Counted from the stretch's first letter, positions 1 through 6,178 are shown. The stretch: DNA of 6,391 bases from an uncultured Ellagibacter sp. (GCA_934613165.1 CAKTSW010000087.1:1-6391), one strand, 5' to 3'. A program made the numbers and translations. The notes: generated by a model not told the origin, from the sequence alone.

Positions 1-2492
1 CTTTCGCGGCGGACGCGGACCAGGCAGCCGACACCCAGTCCGGTGACGAGGGCATCAGCCTGCAGTTCCAGGAGGGCACCAAGGCATTCGAGAACGGCAC
101 TGTTACCTACACGGTGAAGCAGGGCGCTGATAAGACTGCCGAGAACAAGACCACCGTCGGCGGGGTCGTCGATTCGTACAAGTACGTCAAGAACACGCCG
201 GTCACCATCGTTGTCAGCTCGATCGAGCTTGAACAGGGCACCGTTGTCGAGACCGTCGATCACAACCCCGCCACGGGCATTAAGTACACGATGGACTACT
301 ACGAGCGCAACACCGACGGCACGCTCGGTAGTGCTTGCGAGAACAACGAGGCTGTGAAGCCCGGCAAGTACGCCGCGGTTCTCACCGCCACCTCCGGCGA
401 CTACAAGGGCGCTACCTACGAGATCGACTTCAACATCGCGCCGCGCTCTGTGGCCGTGACCGCTGTCGACAACGTCAAGACCTACAACGCCGAGGCCCAG
501 GATTGGGACTTCACGTTCACCGACGCTGACGACAACAATGCCGCGATGTCCCTCGACCGCGACGTCGACTACACGGTGTACTACGTGCCCGCAGGCGGCG
601 GCTCCGACGAGTCCCTCGCTGTGGAGCCGAAGGACGCTGGCAACTACCGCGCCATCGTCAAGTTCAACGACTCCGGCTATACCTTCAGCACCGACCAGTC
701 CAACACCAATGTGACGATCAGCGCTCTCAGCCTCAACGAGACTGACAAGGTCTCCATCGAGGATCAGTTCAGCACCGGCACCACCGTCCCGGCGCTCGAC
801 TCCATCACCATCGACGGCGTGCGCTACGGCGAGGGCAGCGCGATCCTCAACGAGCTCAAGGGCACCGTTCGCGACGGCTCCGTTGTGCTCCACAACGGCA
901 AGTACGTCCTTGACGTCACGAAGGCCGACGTCTCCAACAAGAACATCGATGGCACCGCTACGGCCAACCTGTACAAGGTCGAGCAGATCGCCAACTTCAA
1001 GTACGATGGCGGCGAGATGCCCGCGACCTACGAGTGGGTCAAGACCGACGCTGGCAAGGATTTCAAGAGCTCCAAGGTCACCGCTGAGAGCGCCGACGGC
1101 AAGCTCAAGCTGACGACCGAGGACGGTATCACCGCCCCGGCTGTCCCCACCACATATGGGAACTACACGCTCGTTTACAGCATCTCCGAGGAGTCCATGT
1201 CCTCCGAGCCCAACAACTACGAGATCGGCGGCAAGGCGATCGTCGATTACACGATTTACCGTGAGGCCGTCGACGCCGACGCTCAGGTCCAGGTTCTCTT
1301 CGACAAGACCGGCGACGGCGTTTCTCCTGATGACCAGGTCGTGACCTCGCTCACCAAGACCTACGACGGCACGAACTGGGCTTCCAAGCTGAATGTTCGA
1401 GCCAAGAGGGCCAATGGTGACCGCATCGCTGACAACGATCTCACCGTCAAGTTCTACAACGCCGACGGCAAGGAGGTCACCAAGGTTACGAATGCCGGCA
1501 CCTATACCATGAAGGTGACCAGCACTCGCTACAAGCTGGCCGGCACCACCGAGCTGACCATCACGGTTGAGAAGAAGGCCATCAAGGGCACGATCACCGC
1601 GCTGCGCACCAAGACCTTCGACAACACCGGCAAGACCGTCACCTACCTGCCTGCCGTTAAGGAGACCGGTTGGGATGGCACGAACTACACTACCGCCGAC
1701 ACCAACCAGAACGGCTACGACGCAGTCGAGCTCTTCGGTGCGGACCTCCCGTACCAGCAGTGCACCATCACGCTGAAGGACGTCGACGGCAACACCGTCG
1801 ACCGCATCGCCAAGGAGGGCGAGTACACCGTCGAGGTGACTCCGCGCAACGAGGACGCTGCGACTAACTACAGCTTCCCCGAGGCTCAGACCGTCGAGGT
1901 CATCGCTGCCAAGCACCTCGTCTATGCTGACGTCAACTACACCGATTGGTTCGCCGACGTGGTCGTCGACGCGGCCGACGCCGACTTCATGCACGGCTAC
2001 GACAAGACCTCGCTCTTCGGGCCGAACGACGCCATCACCCGCGGCCAGGTCGCGTGCGTGCTCTACAACATGGCAACGCATGCGGGCGCGGCCGACGAGA
2101 CGCTGTACGAGTACACCACCACCGGCGGCTACAAGTCCTACGACGACGTCGACGGCAGCCAGTACTACGGCAAGGCCGTGGCGTGGGCCAAGCAGGCAGG
2201 CGTCGTGAACGGCTACGGCGACGGCACGTTCAAGGCCGAGCAGTCTGTCACCCGCGAGGAGTTCGCCTGCATGCTCGCGAACTACGCGCAGAAGTTCGGC
2301 ACCTTCGCCGCTGCCGGCGACGATGCCCTCGCCGAGATGTCCGACGCGACCGCGGTCGACGACTGGGCCAAGAGCTCCGTGGCCTGGGCCGTCGAGAACA
2401 AGGTCATGGGCAACGGCGGCTTCATCAACGCCTTCGGCAAGATCACGCGCGCCGAGGCTGCCGCAATGGTCGTGAACTACTCCAACCTGTAA
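1..2492 (+). CDS. SLH-anchored surface protein with Ig-like (MBG/YDG-type) repeats, 5' partial
   Basis: The reading frame is open from the left edge (first full codon at 3) and ends with TAA at 2490-2492, giving 829 visible residues. The first residues (FAADADQAAD) look like sequence around a signal peptidase cleavage site, so probably only the signal peptide is missing. The GTG at 114 is internal. The middle (about residues 30-635) is a tandem of Ig-like modules. Their last strands carry an (A/P/E)G-x-Y signature five times: PGKY near nt 360, AGNY near 636, YGNY near 1155, AGTY near 1494 and EGEY near 1818. Module starts of the MBG/YDG kind are KTYN near 477, KTYDG near 1356 and KTFDN near 1611. 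Three SLH domains follow, at residues about 640-691, 712-763 and 775-829, with motifs TRGQ, TREE and TRAE. SLH trios bind secondary cell-wall polymer, and there is no LPXTG signal. The role is therefore a wall-bound extracellular protein, perhaps an adhesin or S-layer component; the ligand is unknown. A terminator lies downstream. Confidence 0.93.
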   Translation, partial: FAADADQAADTQSGDEGISLQFQEGTKAFENGTVTYTVKQGADKTAENKTTVGGVVDSYKYVKNTPVTIVVSSIELEQGTVVETVDHNPATGIKYTMDYYERNTDGTLGSACENNEAVKPGKYAAVLTATSGDYKGATYEIDFNIAPRSVAVTAVDNVKTYNAEAQDWDFTFTDADDNNAAMSLDRDVDYTVYYVPAGGGSDESLAVEPKDAGNYRAIVKFNDSGYTFSTDQSNTNVTISALSLNETDKVSIEDQFSTGTTVPALDSITIDGVRYGEGSAILNELKGTVRDGSVVLHNGKYVLDVTKADVSNKNIDGTATANLYKVEQIANFKYDGGEMPATYEWVKTDAGKDFKSSKVTAESADGKLKLTTEDGITAPAVPTTYGNYTLVYSISEESMSSEPNNYEIGGKAIVDYTIYREAVDADAQVQVLFDKTGDGVSPDDQVVTSLTKTYDGTNWASKLNVRAKRANGDRIADNDLTVKFYNADGKEVTKVTNAGTYTMKVTSTRYKLAGTTELTITVEKKAIKGTITALRTKTFDNTGKTVTYLPAVKETGWDGTNYTTADTNQNGYDAVELFGADLPYQQCTITLKDVDGNTVDRIAKEGEYTVEVTPRNEDAATNYSFPEAQTVEVIAAKHLVYADVNYTDWFADVVVDAADADFMHGYDKTSLFGPNDAITRGQVACVLYNMATHAGAADETLYEYTTTGGYKSYDDVDGSQYYGKAVAWAKQAGVVNGYGDGTFKAEQSVTREEFACMLANYAQKFGTFAAAGDDALAEMSDATAVDDWAKSSVAWAVENKVMGNGGFINAFGKITRAEAAAMVVNYSNL
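1920..2486 (+). other. Three SLH domains (cell-wall anchoring region)
   Basis: SLH1 spans about 1920-2075 (VYADV..DWFADVV...ITRGQVACVLYNM). SLH2 spans about 2136-2291 (YDDVDGSQYYGKAVAWAKQ...VTREEFACMLANY). SLH3 spans about 2325-2486 (MSDATAVDDWAKSSVAWAVE...ITRAEAAAMVVNY). Each has the aspartate/tryptophan-rich start, the G-x-G or G-Y turn and the TRxE/Q helix that defines the family. In known SLH trimers the three repeats form a pseudo-threefold unit that binds pyruvylated wall polysaccharide. The first repeat has TRGQ rather than TRAE, so its pocket may bind less well. Confidence 0.93.
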
Positions 2493-2503
2493 GGGCCGGT
2501 TTG

Positions 2504-2533
2504 CGGCGGACCCGGCATCCGTCGGGTCCGCCG
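2504..2533 (+). terminator. GC-rich hairpin just after the SLH gene, possible terminator or 3'-end stabiliser
   Basis: A perfect 11-bp stem pairs 2504-2514 with 2523-2533 around an 8-nt loop, starting 11 nt after the stop codon of the SLH gene. No T-run follows (the next bases are TCGAGCC), so it does not meet the usual definition of an intrinsic terminator. It may act as a U-less terminator, as some are thought to do in actinobacteria, or as protection against 3' exonucleases, with the T-tract terminator at 2661-2710 ending transcription. Confidence 0.55.
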
Positions 2534-2537
2534 GTCG

Positions 2538-2653
2538 AGCCTGCTACCTAAGCTGGGAGCAGGCTGACGGGGGCGCCCTCCGGGCTCTTCGGGACTCGGA
2601 GCGGCATCCCCGTCAGCCTTAGGCAATCGAATAGCAAGCTGTCGCGTAAGGCT
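2538..2653 (+). ncRNA. Structured RNA with overlapping alternative stems (3' UTR or candidate small RNA)
   Basis: Three perfect stems can form, and each shares bases with the next. Stem A pairs 2538-2545 with 2558-2565 (8 bp). Stem B pairs 2561-2572 with 2608-2619 (12 bp). It extends inward as a rod: 2575-2577 with 2603-2605, then 2578-2584 with 2595-2601 (containing one GU), tipped by a UUCG loop at 2588-2591. Stem C pairs 2615-2621 with 2647-2653 (7 bp). A excludes B, and B excludes C, as in a switch, although B is by far the most stable. No SRP RNA, tmRNA, T-box or other named family was recognised, and no clear promoter was seen at its 5' side. It could be read-through 3' UTR of the SLH mRNA or a separate RNA ending at the 2661-2710 terminator. 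The pairing is seen directly; the function is inference. Confidence 0.45.
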
Positions 2654-2660
2654 TCGGGTG

Positions 2661-2710
2661 CGCCGACGCCCCCTCGACCGGGATGACCGGGGAGGGGGCG
2701 TCGGCGTTTT
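2661..2710 (+). terminator. Strong intrinsic terminator
   Basis: A perfect 15-bp stem pairs 2661-2675 with 2692-2706. It is topped by a further 4-bp helix (2678-2681 with 2687-2690, loop GATGA) and followed directly by TTTT (2707-2710). This is a textbook Rho-independent terminator for + strand transcription. It lies about 170 nt after the SLH stop codon, so the transcript it ends carries the structured segment before it. The other side has no T-run, so it is probably not bidirectional. It isolates the SLH gene from the DUF6020 gene. Confidence 0.88.
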
Positions 2711-2743
2711 CTGCGCGTTCGCTGTCCCGCCGCGCATCGCTGC

Positions 2744-2760
2744 TGGTAGAATATCCCTCA
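2744..2760 (+). promoter_or_regulatory. Extended -10 promoter placing the start site at the ATG (leaderless mRNA)
   Basis: TGG at 2744-2746 followed by TAGAAT at 2747-2752 fits an extended -10 element (TGnTAnAAT). Seven bases separate the hexamer from the A of ATG at 2760, the normal -10 to start-site distance, so the first transcribed base should be the A of the start codon or its neighbour. No good -35 is seen 16-18 bp upstream, as expected for an extended -10 promoter. No Shine-Dalgarno stands before the ATG, which agrees with leaderless translation, common in actinobacteria. Confidence 0.6.
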
Positions 2761-4616
2761 TGAATAGCACCCATTCCAGATTCCACCTTGCCCCGTCCGC
2801 TGTTGTCGTCGGAGCTCTGCTCGCCTTCTTCATGGTCGCGGGGCAGAGCCTCGCCGAGACGGGTGGCTTCTCCCAGATGCTCGGCGGCGCCTTGCGGGTC
2901 GCAGTCTCACTCGCCAAGCTTTTGCTGTACGCCGCCGTGTTCTCGCTTCTGTTGAGCCTTTTGTTCTCGTGGCTCGACGGTCGGGGGAAACCTGCGCCGG
3001 GACCGCGGGCGCGCCATGCGGGGCTGACCCGCGCTGTCCGTCTGCACGGCTTCGTCGATCGCCACGTGTTCGGGCTGTCGCTCATGCTGCTCGCGGTTTG
3101 CTGGGGCGCCTACATCGCCGTATTCGCGCCCGGCACGCTCACCTATGACGGGGCGCGCAGCCTGAACCAGTTCTGCGCGGGCGCCCCGCTTGAGAACCAC
3201 CATCCTGTGCTTATGAACCTGCTCTACGGCTTGCTCATGCATGCGGGGCGGGCCATCGGGTCCGACAACTGGGGCATCTTCCTCATCGTGGTATTCCAGG
3301 CGGCTGCCCTCGCCTGCGCGCTCGCCGCAGTGCTCGCCGAGTCGCGTCGTCGGGGGCTCCCTTTGGTCTTGACGGCCGTTGCGTCACTCTATTTCGCGCT
3401 GTTCCCCGCATGGGGCATCCTCGCGCAGGACGCCATCAAGGACACGCTCTTCTGCGCCGTGTTCGCTTGGTACATGCTCCTCTTCGCGCGCGTCGCCGTT
3501 CCTCCGGAGGGCTCGGATCCCGTCGCCACGCGGGATTGGGTCCTGCTCGCGGCCGTAGGTGCGATTGTCGCCCTTACGCGTAACAACGGCATCTACCTTG
3601 CGGCTCCGTCGCTGCTCGCCCTCGCGCTTGTGCTTCTCGCTCGGCGGGGGCAGGGCGGGCGACCCTCGTGGAAGCCCGCCGCCCTGGCCCTCGCCTCGGT
3701 GTGCGCTGTCTATCTCGTTCTCACGGGCGTCGTGTACCCTGCCTGCGGGGTCGACATGCGCGAGGAGAAGGAGATGCTCTCCGTTCCCTTCCAACAGACC
3801 GCCCGCATCGTGGCCGAGCACGGCGACGACATGACGGAAGGGGAGCGCGACGCCATTGATGCGGTGCTGCCCTACGACCGGCTCGCCGAGCTCTATGATC
3901 CCGACCTGGCCGATCCGGTCAAAGAGTCTTACAAGCTGCACAACTCGAAGGTCGAGGGCAGCTTCGAGTATGCTGACGAGCACCCCGGGGCGCTGGGGGA
4001 TTACCTTCGCGCGTGGCTTGGCCTGGTGGCGCGACATCCCGCGACCGCCCTGACCGCCACGGCGGCGAACACCTACGCCTACTTCTACACGGGAGAGGTG
4101 GTCGACGTGAACGGGTCGCGCCCTGTGCTTTTGGTCGGCGCGCAGATCGACGGCGACATCGCGAAGGCCTACGACGTGTCTTACGTCATGCCCGAGGGCG
4201 CCGTCGAACGCGTTGCCGCCGCCGTGCAGGCGACGCTCGAGGCGCCGGGGATGAACTACCTTTATGCGCCAGGGGTTTACATCTGGCTGCTCATCGCGGT
4301 CGTGGCGTACCTCATCCACGCGCGGCGGGGAAGGGCACTTATCGTCTGCATCCCGCCCGTCATGCTCATGCTCACGGTTTTGGCGGGCCCTCTGAACGGG
4401 CATCTCCGCTACGTGATGCCGATGATCGCCGTCCTGCCGCTTCTATGGTCGCTCGCGTTTTCGGGCGGGGAGGGGGAAACGGTAACTTCGCAGCGGGTAG
4501 CCGTTCGGGATGCGAAGGCGGGCCGCGAGCTGCGTGAGCGCACCATGAGAAGCGCCATCGACGTGGTGTGCGGGCGCCGCCCGGCCGATTGCCTGAACCC
4601 CGAGGTGCTCGACTAG
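2760..4616 (+). CDS. DUF6020-family polytopic membrane protein (possible GT-C-like enzyme)
   Basis: 618 residues from ATG 2760 to TAG 4614-4616. The frame is open further upstream, but an earlier start would fall inside the terminator; the promoter spacing fixes 2760. About 12-13 hydrophobic segments are visible: near residues 11-30, 47-70, 103-123, 145-160, 169-192, 202-222, 226-245, 258-278, 281-295, 304-326, 504-520, 524-542 and 550-567. Between the last three and the rest lies a soluble stretch of about 175 residues (327-503), probably extracellular. Family marks that I recognise are GTLTYDG (125-131), NHHPV (146-150), QDAIKDTLF (223-231), LTRNNGIYL (272-280), SVPFQQTARIV (341-351) and GPLNGHLRYVMPM (543-555). 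The Asp in the first loop and His-His-Pro in the next resemble GT-C transferases that use lipid-linked sugars, but this role is inference. The tail (568-618) is charged and holds two cysteines (604, 611). No certain function is known. Confidence 0.88.
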   Translation: MNSTHSRFHLAPSAVVVGALLAFFMVAGQSLAETGGFSQMLGGALRVAVSLAKLLLYAAVFSLLLSLLFSWLDGRGKPAPGPRARHAGLTRAVRLHGFVDRHVFGLSLMLLAVCWGAYIAVFAPGTLTYDGARSLNQFCAGAPLENHHPVLMNLLYGLLMHAGRAIGSDNWGIFLIVVFQAAALACALAAVLAESRRRGLPLVLTAVASLYFALFPAWGILAQDAIKDTLFCAVFAWYMLLFARVAVPPEGSDPVATRDWVLLAAVGAIVALTRNNGIYLAAPSLLALALVLLARRGQGGRPSWKPAALALASVCAVYLVLTGVVYPACGVDMREEKEMLSVPFQQTARIVAEHGDDMTEGERDAIDAVLPYDRLAELYDPDLADPVKESYKLHNSKVEGSFEYADEHPGALGDYLRAWLGLVARHPATALTATAANTYAYFYTGEVVDVNGSRPVLLVGAQIDGDIAKAYDVSYVMPEGAVERVAAAVQATLEAPGMNYLYAPGVYIWLLIAVVAYLIHARRGRALIVCIPPVMLMLTVLAGPLNGHLRYVMPMIAVLPLLWSLAFSGGEGETVTSQRVAVRDAKAGRELRERTMRSAIDVVCGRRPADCLNPEVLD

Positions 4617-4624
4617 GGTAGGAT
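4614..4624 (+). promoter_or_regulatory. Possible -10 region for thrH, overlapping the DUF6020 stop codon
   Basis: TAGGGT (4614-4619) and the overlapping TAGGAT (4619-4624) both fit TAnnnT. The first begins with the stop codon of the preceding gene. TTGCCT at 4589-4594 could be a poor -35, 19 bp from the first hexamer. If used, the thrH mRNA would have a leader of roughly 75 nt with a small GC hairpin at 4650-4664 and a perfect 10-bp palindrome at 4676-4685. No terminator separates the genes, so thrH may also be read from the DUF6020 promoter. This is weak evidence from sequence match only. Confidence 0.25.
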
Positions 4625-4703
4625 GCTTGGGAAAGCGCGCCGGGGCGACGGGGCCTTCGGCCTCTCCGCAGCGCGTCGTCGACGAAGCGAGAAAGGGTTT
4701 CCC

Positions 4704-5303
4704 ATGAACGTGGTTTGCTTGGATTTGGAAGGCGTGCTCGTCCCCGAGATTTGGATCGCGTTCGCGAAGGCGAGCGGCATCCCCGAGCTCGAACGCACCA
4801 CGCGCGACGAGCCGGACTACGACAAGCTCATGGAATACCGCCTCGCCATCCTGCGCGAGCACGGCCTGGGGATCGCCGAGATCCAAAAAGTCATCGAGAC
4901 CATCGAGCCCATGCCGGGCGCGCGCGAGTTCCTCGATGCGCTGCGCGAGAAAACGCAGGTCATCATCATTTCCGACACGTTTGAGCAGTTCGCCCAACCG
5001 CTCATGAGAAAACTCGGGTGGCCGACGATCCTCTGCAACTCGCTCGACGTCGCCGAGGACGGCGCCATCGCCGGCTACGCGATGCGCTGCGAGCAGACCA
5101 AGCTCACCACCGTGAACGCGCTGCACGCCTGCGGGTGCGACACCATCGCCGCGGGCGATTCGTACAACGACCTCGGCATGATCCGCGCGAGCAAGGCGGG
5201 GTGGCTCTTCAAGAGCTCGGGCGCCATCAAAGCCGAGAACCCCGACATCGAGGCGCTTGAAGAATACGACGAGCTCCTTGCGGCGATCGAGCGTGCGCTC
5301 TAG
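4704..5303 (+). CDS. thrH: ThrH: HAD-family phosphoserine phosphatase / homoserine phosphotransferase
   Basis: 199 residues, close to the about 205 of Pseudomonas ThrH, which it matches along its whole length. The start is fixed by a Shine-Dalgarno (GAGAAAGGG, 4689-4697) and by the family N-terminus. The in-frame ATG at 4623 would add 27 arginine-rich residues unlike the family. HAD motif I is CLDLEGVLVPEIW (5-17), with nucleophile Asp7 and Glu9 where most HADs have a second Asp; this D-x-E form is typical of ThrH. Motif II is Ser90 in IIISDTF, the motif III lysine is probably Lys133, and motif IV is GDSYND (151-156) with Asp152 and Asp156 as Mg ligands. The cap carries the family stretch TTRDEPDYDKLM (32-43). 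Known ThrH enzymes remove phosphate from phosphoserine and can pass it to homoserine, linking serine and threonine synthesis in the cytoplasm. It overlaps the next gene by 11 nt. The fold is certain; substrate choice in this host is inferred. Confidence 0.93.
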   Translation: MNVVCLDLEGVLVPEIWIAFAKASGIPELERTTRDEPDYDKLMEYRLAILREHGLGIAEIQKVIETIEPMPGAREFLDALREKTQVIIISDTFEQFAQPLMRKLGWPTILCNSLDVAEDGAIAGYAMRCEQTKLTTVNALHACGCDTIAAGDSYNDLGMIRASKAGWLFKSSGAIKAENPDIEALEEYDELLAAIERAL

Positions 5304-5982
5304 CACCGTGTGGAAGGCGAACGCGGGCGACGGGGCGGCCTACGCGGCGAAGCTCGCCGTAAGCTGCGTTGCGCTCATTGCGTGGGCGGCGTTCATCTTC
5401 TTCATGTCGGCCAACGACGGCGACGCGTCGACGGGTCTGTCGGACGGCGTGATCGTGTGGCTCGCGAACACGTTCTGGCCGGGGTACCCAACCCTTTCGC
5501 CTGCCGACCAACTCGCGTTCGTGGAAAGCCTGAGCTTCCCGGTGCGCAAGCTCGCCCACTTCAGCGAGTACGCCGTGCTGGGCCTACTCGCGTTCGCGAC
5601 GCCGCTTCAGGCGAACACGGCGTCTCACCTGCGCCGGTCTTGCGCGGCCTTGGTTGCGGACACGAGTCCGGAAAGGAACCCGAACGCGGCCCGCGTTTCC
5701 GACGGGGTGCCAACGGCGACGACGCGGGCGGGCGCGTCACATGTTCCTGTCGAAGCGCCAACGGGGCGGGGCCGCGAAGGGCTCGCGCACTTGGGGGCTC
5801 TTGCCGTCGCGTTCTCGTTTCTCTACGCGTGCCTCGACGAATTCCACCAGCTCTTCGTCGACGGCCGTTGCGGGCAGCCCGCAGACGTCGCCGTCGACAC
5901 CTCGGGCGCGCTTATCGCGGTGGCGATCGCCCTTCTTGCGCTGCGCCATCGCGCCCGTCGTTCTTCGCGGAAAGCCCCATAG
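5293..5982 (+). CDS. VanZ-family membrane protein with an enlarged central loop
   Basis: 229 residues from GTG 5293, overlapping the end of thrH by 11 nt, which suggests translational coupling. GTG 5308 is an alternative start; neither has a good ribosome binding site. Visible parts: TM1 (about 21-39) ending in FFMSAN, the GDASTGLSDGV region (43-53), the VanZ signature RKLAHFSEYAVLGLL (85-99) leading into TM2, then DEFHQLFVDGR (182-192) after TM3, ADVAVDTSGA (198-207) and TM4 (about 204-218), with a basic tail. The stretch at residues 105-165, between TM2 and TM3, is much longer than the short turn I expect in VanZ-like proteins. It is rich in Arg, Ala, Thr and Pro and looks disordered. The family is named for teicoplanin-resistance VanZ, but most chromosomal members have no proven role and nothing here (no vanHAX) supports glycopeptide resistance. 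It probably shares a transcript with thrH. Confidence 0.85.
   Translation: MRSSTVWKANAGDGAAYAAKLAVSCVALIAWAAFIFFMSANDGDASTGLSDGVIVWLANTFWPGYPTLSPADQLAFVESLSFPVRKLAHFSEYAVLGLLAFATPLQANTASHLRRSCAALVADTSPERNPNAARVSDGVPTATTRAGASHVPVEAPTGRGREGLAHLGALAVAFSFLYACLDEFHQLFVDGRCGQPADVAVDTSGALIAVAIALLALRHRARRSSRKAP
5666..5703 (+). repeat. Palindromic segment inside the extra loop of the vanZ-like gene
   Basis: AACGCGG (5683-5689) and CCGCGTT (5691-5697) form a 7-bp inverted repeat around one base. An outer pair, GTC(C)GGAAA (5666-5674) with TTTCCGAC (5696-5703), gives an alternative 8-bp stem with one bulge. Both lie in codons for the unusual loop of the VanZ-like protein. The pairs are seen directly; whether they mark an inserted palindromic element is inference. 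Confidence 0.35.
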
Positions 5983-6026
5983 GGCGCTTCACGCGCAAGC
6001 CGTTTGCCTGGAGGCTGCGCCGCATG

Positions 6027-6049
6027 CCCGAACGCGATGGGCTTGCCGG
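6027..6049. repeat. Imperfect direct repeat, copy 1
   Basis: This 23-nt segment matches 6133-6155, sharing the exact 10-mer GGCTTGCCGG (6040-6049 and 6146-6155) and the pattern CCC..AA.GCGA before it, with single-base shifts. The copies are 106 bp apart in the noncoding region before the last gene. They could be protein-binding sites, a small duplication or chance in GC-rich DNA. Confidence 0.4.
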
Positions 6050-6132
6050 GCCTCTGCGCCCTTCGCCGCTAGCGTCTTCGGGGTCGGCACGTTCCCTTTC
6101 CGCCGCCTGTCCGCACGTTTCGCGCGCTTCTT

Positions 6133-6155
6133 CCCAATGCGAATCGGCTTGCCGG
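6133..6155. repeat. Imperfect direct repeat, copy 2
   Basis: Partner of the segment at 6027-6049. This copy ends 10 bp before the proposed -10 element TAAAAT at 6166-6171, so it overlaps the -35 zone of that promoter, a usual place for a regulator site. The position is suggestive only. Confidence 0.4.
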
Positions 6156-6178
6156 TGTGCTGCGCTAAAATGGCGTGC
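6149..6178 (+). promoter_or_regulatory. Probable promoter for the NuoF-like gene
   Basis: TAAAAT at 6166-6171 matches TATAAT at five of six positions and is one of few AT-rich hexamers in this noncoding region. No -35 at the right distance is clear (TTGCCG at 6149-6154 is too close, 11 bp), so the promoter may rely on an activator. The start site would be near 6178, giving a leader of about 77 nt that contains the hairpin at 6201-6239. Confidence 0.45.

Noticed and set aside
2493..2660. SRP RNA, tmRNA, T-box or named riboswitch in the structured spacer
   Set aside because: None of the signature sequences of these RNAs (for example the SRP GGAAGC loop or the T-box TGGN motif in context) was found, so no family name was given.
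2658..2759. Upstream extension of the DUF6020 frame
   Set aside because: It would run through the terminator stem and promoter; the ATG at 2760 begins a normal membrane-protein N-terminus.
3384..4403. Long - strand open frame (339 codons) opposite the DUF6020 gene
   Set aside because: Its product is rich in Arg, His and Gly with no recognisable domain, and it lies wholly opposite a clear membrane protein gene. It is a typical GC-rich shadow.
4623..4703. Earlier ATG at 4623 as the thrH start
   Set aside because: It would add 27 arginine-rich residues absent from ThrH proteins, and the ATG at 4704 has a good Shine-Dalgarno. TAGGGT lies only 3 bp before 4623, too close for a leaderless start there.
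4443..5306. Long - strand open frame (287 codons) opposite thrH
   Set aside because: Antisense to a confidently recognised ThrH, with a low-complexity product.
5293..5982. Glycopeptide resistance gene vanZ proper
   Set aside because: Only the VanZ family motifs are present; no vanR, S, H, A or X genes are nearby and the neighbour is a metabolic phosphatase.
6011..6054. GAGGC...GCCTC inverted repeat after the vanZ-like gene as a terminator
   Set aside because: Only a 5-bp outer stem and a 4-bp inner stem with large loops, and no T-run.
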